Shown here: piece by piece, positions 35,934 to 46,692 of the stretch
Position numbering within the stretch: position 1 is the stretch's first letter
Layout: every line of letters starts with the position of its first letter
DNA from: Cladorrhinum sp. PSN259
Lineage: Eukaryota > Ascomycota > Sordariomycetes > Sordariales > Podosporaceae
NCBI GenBank assembly: GCA_033725935.1
Contig: MU867060.1
Location: 1,144,922 to 1,208,921, forward strand
DNA length: 64,000 bases
Direction of reading: 5' to 3'
Program-made: the position numbers and the translations under genes
The notes under the pieces: model-generated
The model's database searches: none
What the model saw: the letters and a program-made list of their open reading frames with translations, nothing else
Told to the model about the DNA's origin: nothing

Positions 35934-38569
35934 ATGATGATGGACCGCTTCATCCAAAGATCGAAGCCCCCTGCAGGGAGCGACGGGAACGAAACCCGGA
36001 CTCCACTTGCATCTGGATCTGGAAATTCTAGCAAAAGACGACCTCAGGGAAATCTTCAAGATCCACCGCCCAAGAAATCCCGGGTGGAGGAGGTCAAAGA
36101 CAGCGACGACGATGCGGATGATGACGCACTGTCCCATGATTCGCTGCCTATCAATACTCCCTCCGGCGACCCCGGCGATGATGAAGAAGCATCGGATGAC
36201 CCGACACAAGCTGTTCATCAGCAAACAGCATTTGAGGTCTCCCTTCCTGCTGTCGCGACGGATAAGGTAGCAATCCAGCAGTATGAGGTGATGCGCGCAT
36301 CCCAGTCCTCCCAGGATGCCAATGACAGCGCATCCGCAAGGCTAGAGAACCGGCTATGGGTCCCAGGACAGAATTCAATATATGTGGATGCCTTCAACTT
36401 GGCATTGGACACGGTCCTGGAGGACGAATCCCATTTGTTTGACGCCAAGGAGAAGCATGTCTTTGATCAGTGGAAACGTCTAAGTTTTGAAGCCCAGTAT
36501 CTGTACGTATGCCCCTAAGTTTGCCAAAAATATCTCAGCCACCTCTGACATGTGACAGCTATGTGCGTCTATTCCTGCGGAAAGCAGCATCATGGCACAG
36601 GACGGAGCGGCTCGTTCATTACACCGACATATCAAACCTTCATGGTGCTATTGCAGACCTCCAAGAGTCTCGCAGTCTACCAAACGATGAAGATGGTCAA
36701 AAGGACATGCAAGGTTCGGCACTCGATCTCTCTTTTACCTTTGCAGACAGCTCTGAATCTTCAGTTATCACATTGGAAGAAGCTGCTACATTGGTTAGCC
36801 TTGACGAACTAAGACAACTTGCGAAGCAAGCCAAAATATTTATCCACGCCCAAACCAAGCCTCAGTTGATCAAAGCTTTCTGCCAGAATAGTATCAGACA
36901 GTCCAGTCTGTTTTCATTAGGCCTACGGCGCTCAAACTCCGATGAATCTTCAAAGACTGGGGACGGGAATCGGAATTCACACTTTCTCGGAAAGATATTT
37001 GCCATCACTGGGCCACTTATCAGACTCTCCGAACCCGTCTTCAAGCTTTTCGAGCGGGTTCACTTGGTGTTTTATCGGTCTACCGAATGGACAGAAAAGT
37101 CTTTAACCACCATCATCTTGGCAAGAATTGCGAAGAGAAACTTTCCCGACTACATCGTTTGTCGTTCTTCGAACATCTTTACCTCTCGGCGCCATCTGAT
37201 TGAGTTTGAGCTTTCAATGAGGAAACAGTTTGAAGTCGATCAGATCCTTGAGTTCAATGGCGCGCCTGGGGACAAGGGGTATCTCAAGGTCATTGGCCAC
37301 TTTGAAGATATCGCACCCCGCTGGAGAGAACTCGTCAAAGAAGAGCAACATAGAGAGGATCACGTGTACGAATTTGGTGAAGGCGGTTACCTCCGCCGGT
37401 TCAATGCAGGCCATGCTTTCACTCGGATCGCACACAAAGCAGCTGATGTGCTTGGCCGTCTACACCGTTACAGAGAGGAACACGCTCTTCTCACTGAGCT
37501 TTTAAGTCAACGTCTGTTCCATCCGTCCCGGCGTGGATCTTGGTATCAGCGCAAGGCATTGCTGGAGGAACGTTATATGTGGCAGGACGATCCGGACCCC
37601 GTGTCGACTGATCCTTTTCTTCAGAAGAGACACTGGCTACAAGTGTCTCTGATCACTTGCGAGACGGCACTGGAAGATCGGGACTGTCACCTCATCTATC
37701 ATTACGATCTTCAGAAGAGACTCCTAAAGCTTGAGAGGAGACTGAGTGTCCCCTTTCGAGCAAGGCATGATTTTGGTCATGTGAAACTACTTGAACCAGA
37801 AGAACACACTGTCAGTGGTATTCAGTTGGTGCGTGATGACCCAGTGACCAAGGGCAAGGTTGGGCGATCAACCAAGACCACGTGGCTCGACGAGCTAGGG
37901 GACCTGGATGAGAATGGCAACCCACTTCATGTTAGTGTGGAAGAGATGTGCCTATCACACTACCGGAGTGAAGGGTGGAAAGGATATCACAGCGAAGGAG
38001 GAATCCTGCGAACCCTATTCGCTTACCTATTTTTTGATGTGCTATTTGTCTACATCCCCAACGTATTTCAGACAGCATATCAAACATGTCCACTCGACCT
38101 CCACACCGACGCCTTCTATCCGGCCCGGGCAAGTCAGATCAATCATCGGCTTGTGGAGATAGCCAACGGCGAAGCAGAAAAGATTCTTAGTGATGTGTAT
38201 GACCGCGAGTGGAAGAAACGCACATGTGTTGTGGGTCTCAAATGGGACTTTGACATCGATGACCTACTCGAGCTCGTCGCCTGCTTTGACGGTGGAGCTC
38301 TTGCCGCCGTTTGCAAAGTTATGGCAGAAGATTACAGGGCACGCGGGGGAGGTGTTCCGGACTTGATTCTGTGGAGGACGGAGAAGAAGGAGTTACAGAC
38401 CAATGAGGAGGGCCATCAACAGAAGGGGGAGGTCATGTTCGCTGAAGTCAAGAGCGCCAATGACCGACTGAGCGATACTCAACGGTTGTGGATACACGTT
38501 CTGACAGGAGCGGGCGTACGTGTCGCTCTCTGCAACGCTGTGGCAAAAGAAGTCCGCACTCTAGATTGA
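35934..38569 (+). CDS. fan1: Fanconi-associated nuclease 1 (FAN1), two exons
   Basis: Exons 35934-36502 and 36559-38569 (56-nt intron with CTGAC branch) give 859 residues. Splicing joins FEAQYL to YVRLFLRKAASW, a hallmark FAN1 block. The start is the first of three consecutive ATGs (the upstream codon is TTG). The N-terminus is polar, with basic KKSR and acidic DDDADDDA runs. The middle holds the SAP-like LDELRQLAKQAKI helix pair and a TPR-like region. The C-terminal VRR-NUC nuclease shows GGGVPDLILW (Asp791) and FAEVKSANDRLSDTQRLW (Glu819, Lys821), the PD-(D/E)xK catalytic triad. FAN1 is a structure-specific 5' nuclease that unhooks interstrand crosslinks. I see no CxxC...HxxxC zinc finger (UBZ) at the N-terminus, unlike the animal protein. 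Confidence 0.95.
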
Positions 38570-39586
38570 TCAGAGAGGGGTTCTCTTGCGTGGCTCCATC
38601 ACAATTGCCGTCGGCCGCTTCGAAGAGTGATGAGATGGAAATAGCAACACTGGGGTTGGTATTTTTCGAAAGGTCCTGGACCTGCACGGAGACGCCTGAT
38701 TACTTTCAAGTCAGAACAACACTCTGTACGGCACATATTAGGGGTCCAAGACTGTCCGCATTGGAGTCTTAAGATGATACCAAGGGATCGTTATGCATGG
38801 GCACACACGTGGAAGCCTAGCAAGAGATTAAACATTCCCAAATATAGGAGGTTTGTATGCAGTGCACTCGTCTCAGAACGTTCTCCGAGGCTTCGAAACA
38901 TGCACCATCGTTCCCATCGCGGTGTCACTTCCCAAAATGGAGGGCAAAGGAATCCCCCCCTGGGGTAAGGATGTTGTTTCAAGCTCGGCACAGTTTCAGC
39001 TTCGACTGTCATGGGTAAAATACATTGCTCGGCTTACTTCCGGCCAATCTTTGCCTTCCTGAAAAGGCTCTCCCAGCAGACAGATTGGGTCAGATCGCAT
39101 TCTGCATGTCAATCTAATTCGCGAGCCAATCAGACTTGAAATCTGCACTTTCATCCCCACAAGGCGTGTGATGGAGATGGGCAAGGTACAGCAACGCTGG
39201 GTTCGAACTTCAATTCCTCTTTTGGGGACGCTGGATGCATAGGATTGCACACCGTTCACCGAAAAAAAGAGGCACGAACCTCTCAAACCCAGGTGACCGT
39301 GGGAGCAAAGAGTGACATTGGCATCTGTGGCCTCCTCCCTCGCTCACTAGCCTCCCCCCAACGTACCCTACCTTGAGGTTGAAAGGTGACGGGACTTGCA
39401 TCCTCGCAGGCTCCCCACGGCAAGTACGGAGCAGGCCTCCCGTGCTACCTGGTTGGCTGTCAGTCTTTTATTTTCTTCTCTAGACAGAGCAGCCGAACAT
39501 AATACTACAAGAGACCAAAAGAATAGGTCTCCTTTTCAGCTACTACTGATGTCCAGTGTAGGCGAGACAAGTCCATGCCACCTTGG

Positions 39587-39610
39587 AAAAAAAAAAAAAA
39601 AAAAAAAAAA
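39587..39610. repeat. A24 homopolymer
   Basis: Twenty-four consecutive A residues in noncoding sequence. It is not at the end of any recognisable retroelement copy. Confidence 0.9.
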
Positions 39611-40757
39611 GAGGGCAAAATCCTCGTCCAACTCAGTTGCGCAGATGAGAAAAAATGATCGCAAGGGGAGGGAAGGCACACAGCCAAACTGGAAGTCACA
39701 ACGATTCCCAACGGGCGCTTAACGCCTAAACCATTCATCACTGCACTACCACACTCAACCCCAACCAATCACCACCCCAGCTCCAAGAATCCAGCGCAGT
39801 GACGTGACGACACGAAGCACGCATGGGGTCACCATGGCGGGCAAAAATCCGCTTTTACTTTCGCATCTGCTTCGGTCCAGTTTGCCCCGCTCTTTGGGGG
39901 ATTCCCAGGCTAAGACTTTGTGGGCGCTTAACAGTCGCGCCCGAGTGGGACGACACCAGCCAGTCAGAAACGACGGACGGGTAGCAAAATGAAGTGGGTG
40001 ACGGACGGACCGGACCCCATCCCATTTCCATGCGGGCGGGATTGCGCTAGACTGGGATGGGTATGGGGTGGAAGGAAGGAGAGGAAGGGAAAAAAGAAGG
40101 GAAGGAAACAATCACTCATCAATCAGCGGGAGTGGTGGGGAAGAGAGAGAAAAAAGTGCTCGCTGCTTTAATGGATACCTGTAATCTGAGCCGCCACGTC
40201 AAAGCTGGGGAAAACTCAAATCTTGTGCATAAGGGCATGGATGGGTATTAGAGGAAAACAAGAGGGGAGAGAAAGAGTGCGAGATTCGAATTCAAGGTCG
40301 CTTACTCACTGAACAGCGGTCGGCCGGGCCTTGGGGGCTATTGAAGATTTCGGCAATGCATGTCCATGTAGGTCTGTATGTGCACCACACATGATGCATT
40401 GAGGCTCCTTTTTCGGTTTTTTTTTTTTAAAAAAAAAATATGGGAATTTTGGGGGGTCTGGTGGGAAATAATATGGATGGGGGCCAGCCCATCTTGCAAA
40501 ACTGCAAGACTGCAAGTAGTAAAAGAACACCGAGTTTGTTGGGCGCCGCCTCGCTCGCTGCCTGTGGACTGAAGACAGTTGCCATTTCGTGTGCTTGGGT
40601 TGCTGTCAGCCTACTGTACATACCTTTAACCCACTAATTTACAACTTTCAATACAGTAAAATACATACACAATATGTAGCCTGCAGCATCTGGGTGTTCA
40701 CACACAACCGCCAGGTTCCAAACCCAACAACCCAAACACCCATCCGGCAAACAAACC

Positions 40758-40774
40758 ACGTACGTACGTACGTA
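40758..40774. repeat. (ACGT)4 palindromic tetranucleotide repeat
   Basis: Four ACGT units plus A (17 bases), self-complementary throughout, in an A/C-rich stretch likely within the 3' UTR of the gene on the minus strand. Confidence 0.85.
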
Positions 40775-41783
40775 GTTCTAGATAATAAATGAACAAACTG
40801 CATAAAAACACCAAATCTTATTTTAAATAACGAAAACAAAAAAACAAAACAAACAACCACATGGCTCAGACCCGGGCGGGCAAGGGCAGGTCAGGTCGAG
40901 GTCGGGTCACCACACCATCAAATCATCATGTATCGCCACAAAAAAGGGGACAGCCTGTCTATCATTTTTGCAAGCGACGATAAACTGACAACCAACAACA
41001 ACAGAAACAAATGATACAACAGAAAAGAAACAAATGATACACATACTAAAAATATTTTTGTACTTCGTTTCAAATTCTCAGAGCCAGCTTTAAATCAAGC
41101 TACTACCAACTACCAAAGTTTATAAAAAAAAAAAGAATGAAATTCTTTGCTATGTACAATACATGTAAACTTTCGACAAGACTGTGTTTTGTCCCCTTGT
41201 GTTGTCGGTTGTTTAATCCTTGGTATCAAATAAAACTCATGATAATTTCGCACGCGCGCCTTCCATTTCAGGTTTCCCTATTGTAATTTCCATTCAAGTG
41301 GAAGAGGGGAAAAGAGACACAGAAAAAATACAACACACATCCAGCAGATAGACGCCGCCCCGCAACGCCCCCCAAACCCTCCCAAAAGGAATAAGAAGAA
41401 AAAACTCCAATTCTCCCCTTTCTCTCTCTTGATCTGTGTTTCTGCCCAAAAAAAGAACCCTATCGCTTCTTTTCCTCCCGTTTCCTTGACGCCTGCTGTA
41501 AAAATAAAATAAAAGGAGAGAAAACTAGTATTGGCTGTTGTTGTTATGTCATCGTTGTGTGTATATCCCGTCAGAAGGGGAACCATCCGCTGTGGTGGTT
41601 GCGGTAGTAGTAGTGAAATATGTATATGGGAAACAAAGGGAACAAAAAGTGGGTGTTATCCAGCACCTTTTTTGTGATGATGTTCAGATGCCTCTCAGCG
41701 AAGCAAGGTGGAGATTATTATTGGCGTACTTCGGTGTGCCGATGCCGATGGTCGCCCCGCGGTTGGTCCTCCTTCTAAACTCC

Positions 41784-42803
41784 TCATGACTGGACAGCGG
41801 TCTCGGCATCAATCTTTCTGCGCTTGCCTTTTGGTGCGGGAGCCATCCTTGGTGTGTATGTTACGGTCCTTGTAATAACCTCACGGATGTTGACGTGTCT
41901 TGTGGCTCCCCTTGATTCTTTCCTCCCGTGTGTGCATGGTGACAAGGCGGACTTGATAGGCGCGGTAGCGGGGCCATTGGTAGAGGGACTCTCTGGATCT
42001 GCTGGACGTTTTGATCCTGCAGCTTCGGCAAATCGTCGAGATTGAAGCGCCGCGTCCCAGTCGAACGCCGACCTTCTCGAAGCAGCACTCGGTGGGGACA
42101 TTGGTGAGTAGATACCAGCAGTGGAAATCGCAGGTGAGGCCGGGAGTTTCATGCTCGGGAAAATTGATGGATCGCCTGCAGGAGCTGACATTGGGCAATT
42201 GGATGAGCCGCGAATTGTGTTTGACAACTTGACGTCGATCGGCTTAGGTCTTGAGCCTGGAGTCTTCGTCTTCTCCCTTTCCTTTTCACTTTCCTTGTCC
42301 CCGTCTCCATACTCGCAGGTGACGTCCGTTCGTGCTGTAGACGGACCACTCTCGATTGGTTCACTCTTGATGTCCTTCTCGGAGTCGTCAGAGTCATTCG
42401 AGTCGGTGCTGCTGCTGTTGCTCAGAGTGCTAGCGGTGCTAGTTCGATTAAGCGGTGCCTTCCCTGTTTGTGGTGGTGAGGCAAGGCATGGTGAGATCAG
42501 CGACATCCCCCTGAGAAAATCCAAATATGCCACGGGAGGTGTGATGGGCGTCTTTTGGAGGTCCTGCTCAAACTTGATGGTGGCGCTGAAGGGACCGGCA
42601 GACGGGAGACCTGCTGAAGGTAGCCCAGATGATGGAATGGGATCCCTGAATGCCGAAGTCCTGGAGATTGCTGACAAGGGAGTGAGAGAAACCGCAGAAG
42701 GGAGCGAGATAGCTGAGCGCAGGTCTGAAGGCGGCGGTGGAATGTGAGGAAAGTTTGCCGTCTTCGGCGTCGAGATGGTGAGTGTGGGTTTGGACGACGA
42801 CAT
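41784..42803 (-). CDS. Conserved-looking fungal protein of unknown function, Ser/Pro-rich
   Basis: A single 339-residue frame from ATG (42801-42803) to TGA at 41784. I cannot name it. It starts SSSKPTLTISTPKTANFPHI and is Ser/Pro-rich throughout. A short segment TPPVAYLDFLRGMS (about residues 88-101) looks structured and conserved. An acidic patch with EKDIKSEPIESG and a Lys/Glu run EKEREKTK follow. The last 60 residues are ordered-looking and basic (THGRKESRG, RHVNIREVITRTVTYTPRM, APKGKRRKID) and include a probable nuclear localisation signal. No catalytic motif, membrane segment or zinc site is seen. Composition and NLS suggest a nuclear, largely disordered regulatory protein; this is inference. 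That the two structured-looking blocks are conserved in other moulds is an impression to be tested. Confidence 0.75.
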   Translation of the reverse strand: MSSSKPTLTISTPKTANFPHIPPPPSDLRSAISLPSAVSLTPLSAISRTSAFRDPIPSSGLPSAGLPSAGPFSATIKFEQDLQKTPITPPVAYLDFLRGMSLISPCLASPPQTGKAPLNRTSTASTLSNSSSTDSNDSDDSEKDIKSEPIESGPSTARTDVTCEYGDGDKESEKEREKTKTPGSRPKPIDVKLSNTIRGSSNCPMSAPAGDPSIFPSMKLPASPAISTAGIYSPMSPPSAASRRSAFDWDAALQSRRFAEAAGSKRPADPESPSTNGPATAPIKSALSPCTHGRKESRGATRHVNIREVITRTVTYTPRMAPAPKGKRRKIDAETAVQS

Positions 42804-45800
42804 TGTGGCGGTCTGGTGTGCGCAAGACTTCGAGAAGGAGTCCGGTGGTTGAGAGAGTGGGAGGGCGCGAGTGCAGGTAGGGGTGGGCGGCCCGAATGGT
42901 TATATGAAAGATGAGAGGATGGGGGAAGGAGGGGTGGACTCGAAACGAGAGCTCCCCGCGCTTAAGGATGAAGCCCTGGTCGTGGTGATCCCGGTGGGTA
43001 TTCCGGTAATTTTTAGATCCCAGAGCAGCGGGCTGGGACTCGTTGGTGTGTGAAGTGGTGATGGAAGCTAACGGCAACCAGTGCTGTTCGTTTGTTTAGA
43101 CCTGGCCCGGGTCGGAGACCAAGCGGGGTGGATCGTAGATGTGTGTGGGGATTTGGGTCGCGGTCTGGACAACAGGCCAAACACAGAAAAAAGGAGTTAG
43201 CCAGCGATGCTCTTGCGTAGACGGGTTTCTGGATTCCAGCAGAGATATGAAGGAGATGTAAGAATAAACTGGTGGGTGAAAGAGGGAGAGAGGGCAACAG
43301 CGCGCATAGAAGCAATGAGATGAGTGGTCGAGTGGGTTGGGATGTTAAAAGCAGCAACAAATTAGAAGGCCAGCCGGGGGTGGGGCAGGCTCGACAAGCG
43401 AGAAGCGACGGATTGACAGGGGCCCAGGGCGGCAGTGAGGTGTGCTGAGATGGGGGATTTGCCTTGGTGTGACTTGGGTTGCAGCTGGTAGGTAATAGTC
43501 TGTGCGGACTTCACACATCCGCCCATTCTTCACTCTTCGACCCTCCAGATTCGGGCGAACACAACTGAACAGAGGCCCTTGGCCAGAGCAGGGAGAAAGA
43601 GGGGGCGGGGGTTGTCGATTAGGAATCCGCAGGAAGGGGGGGAATGCGGGCAGTTCGAGATGAGAGATAATCAGAAGGAAAAGAGCATGTGTATGCACTT
43701 ACCGCCTGTTGAGCCGAGCGCTTAGAAGGGCAGGGTGCAATGCTCCGTATGTACAATTTCACCGTCCTCTAGATCAGACTTGCAACAGAGCCCAAAAATG
43801 TTCAATGAAGCTGTGTGTTCAACACCGAATGAGGAGATCAAAAAGAGGAGGACTCCAAGAAACCGGATCACGGAGTCCGATTCGTAAAAGCAGAATTCTG
43901 ACCCCCAAGTAACTTGGCGGCGGGCGGCTGCGGAGAGACAGACGGAGGGACGAGAGATTTCAACGGATCGTGATGGGTGTCGGTACCTCAACCGCCCTGC
44001 TGATTTGGGATGGATGGGTTTGTGTATCTGATTGGTCGCGGCCTCTGGAACCTGCAGCAGGGATGGGCGCTAAGGTATATTATTAGTACATGGCTTTGTG
44101 ATTGGCCAGCCCTTGCCGCTTACCCAACAACGTCAACCACACAGCTGGATGACAACGACAAGGCGACGATATTCCGAATTCGTTTTTCGTGGGCGTCAGA
44201 TGCGAAAGTATCTGTGATACCGAAGTTGAGAATAGAACCACAAAAGGACCGAGATTAGGGGCCGAGGTGGAGGAAGATCTTCAGCTCTTTCAGCTGTGGG
44301 CGTTGTGGGCGTTGTGGAGGTTGTATCAAGAAGTAGAACAGCGAACAAGGTATCACGGGCCCGGCCTGTGAGTTTTTGGTGATGAAGAAAATAACACAAC
44401 AAGCTTCAACCGTCTCTTAGTGAACCACGTTACTGGGAGCCTCGTGATATATATGCACGACACACCTGCCCGTATAACCGCCCATCGCCGAGGGTGGGTT
44501 TATAATAGCAAAGCGAGGCCAAGTCGGCGGTAAGGTGGGACCTTCTCTGCGGCTTCCATCCCGTCTTGGACAGGATCTTGACCAAACAACTCTATATCCG
44601 CACTCTGGATGCCACTGGATGCCGCCGGCTGCGTAGATCCGGCAAAGCGCGCGCCATAAGTTTCGTGAGGTCCCCCCGCTCTCTCGGTAATCATTCAACG
44701 ACTGTCTTGCAAAGAAGGTACAAGCCAGCGAGTACCCAGCCGCGCTTAAGCTTCTGATCAGGATTCTGGCCTTTTCCAGTTTTTGGTATCAACAACATCT
44801 CTAACCCACTGCGCGCGGCTGTTGACGCGCTTAGAAGGCTTGCCGTTGGTTGTTTGATCTTCAAGATTGTGTTCTAGATGTCCATTCTCCCGTTAACGCT
44901 CAGGAATCCACTGAACTACACTTCAGAAATCCCAGTACGACTTTACCTGCCATCAAAAGAGCGCGCGCCAGTTGGACGGGTAATATGACGGAACAGTGGC
45001 CCCAATTTGCGGCCATATCATCCTCTACGTCCTGGATGTTTTGTTGTCTTGGTCAACAGTCATAACCCTCGGATACACTATTATCAGTACTTGATCCTAC
45101 CTTCCCAACAATGGATTGTGACTGGCAGTAACATCATCCCCGAAAATCCTGTTATCAAGACACTGACGGAGAAATGCCAGACTGTCCAGCGGGTGGATGT
45201 CTCAATAGGGAAAAAGGCGGTTATCCATAGCTCCTGGACCCCTTCCCGAGGCCTGCAGCGATGACTTGCTGCAACAGACCACCTTGTTAGCCGCTATTGA
45301 AAGATGAAGAACATTTAGGCTGCGTATGGATGCTCGTAACCGCGTCAGTCCCCTGCTTGATATCTTTCCGTGCCACCCCAGTGCCACAGTCGCGATCCTT
45401 TGTTCCGAGCGGGTGTGTTCTTCGACAATGGGATTATCCTGAGTTGCCAGGTTGCATGCAGCCCGAATGGTACACCGTATCCTGACGGTGTGCTATGTTC
45501 TCCGAGAAGTAGACTATCAGCTTCCTCTCAGTGAAGGCAAGCATACCGAATATCATTCCACTGCAGCGCAGACAAGCCACAAATTGGAACTGGAGGGAGG
45601 ATTACATTGTGTCCAGTGTTCCACATCAGAGAATGATCAAAGTCGATCTAACAAGAGTTCCTGTCGGCGGGGCTTCGACCCAGTGCGAGTCTCGGGTGGG
45701 ACAATGGGTTACAATGGGCCAATATGCCATTCGTTGTGTCCGCCTTCCTTTTTCTGCGCTTAACTGCTTGACGAAACTGGAGGACAACCTATCTGAGCCG

Positions 45801-46596
45801 CTTCCCAGCAAGAGCTCCCTCTGTCCACGGTCAGTTTCAAGCAGATGCCCACCGTGTTCTTCACTAGGCGAGAGCTTTCGGCGGATTGTGTCAGCAGGAA
45901 GAACGTACTGGCTCCGGCCATCGCTGCCCCCGAGTACCGCGAGATATCATGTCGTCTTTATGTTCCAAGTTGTTGCATTGTTGTTCGCCATACTTCGCCG
46001 GTGTATATACCTGTTTTGTGGCCAATTATCTAGTCTGCCTTGCAGGTTGAGTGGCTCGAGGCTAGTTGAGTTGCCATTGAATGCCTTCCACGGCTCATCT
46101 GTTTGCTCGAGAGGAAGCATTCCAGGTGAATGCTACAGGTACCGGATACACACCCTTGCCTGTGCGATGCCTACACTCCATGATGGAGGACATGACGGTC
46201 AGTCGCTAGCAAGGAGCCTCCAGTGGTGTGAGATTGAGGAATAGCTTCCAGCCGGTCTTGAGATGGTACATGTTCGTTGGCGTAGGTCCTAACCCTCCAT
46301 CCGATCCAGACCGTAGATGCTTGTGCTTCGCATCGTCCCTGGTTACGGAATAGACTTGAACACGGGATATTCGCTTGGACGGCTTGCAGATGAGTGGTCT
46401 GTTGGTTAGGTTACCTTGCATGTCAGCTCATTGCCATTGGCCTTGATATCGTGCAGTGTTGGCACAAGCTAACGACGTGGAATCATCGAGCATGTCAGTC
46501 GGCGCAGTGTTACTTGGACGGCTCATTGAAATCATCTTGGCTGGTCCACTTGCGCTATTCCTGTGGAATTATCTTCTGCCTCCAGGCTCCGTTCTC

Positions 46597-46597
46597 G

Positions 46598-46692
<95 letters not shown>
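46597..46692. repeat. (GTT)32 microsatellite
   Basis: Ninety-six bases of perfect GTT, the longest simple repeat in the window. It produces poly-Val, poly-Leu, poly-Cys-free frames on one strand and poly-Asn or poly-Thr on the other; none belongs to a supported gene. Confidence 0.97.

Larger units (their letters stand above)
38570..41783. other. Convergent gene-free region between FAN1 and the unknown gene
   Basis: 3.2 kb lie between two 3' ends. No open frame looks like protein. Contents: a 24-A run (39587-39610), an (ACGT)4 palindrome (40758-40774), and an A-rich stretch (about 40650-41270) that is probably the 3' UTR of the minus-strand gene ending at 41784. A GGTTCGAAC word near 39196 resembles a tRNA T-loop, but no matching acceptor or D arm is present. 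Confidence 0.5.

Noticed and set aside
39150..39240. tRNA-like GGTTCGAAC word
   Set aside because: No paired acceptor, D or anticodon stem could be drawn around it.
45531..46244. 237-codon open frame
   Set aside because: GTG start, high Cys/Ser/Arg with no domain, no splice support; consistent with a chance frame in balanced-composition DNA, though its length is at the edge of expectation.
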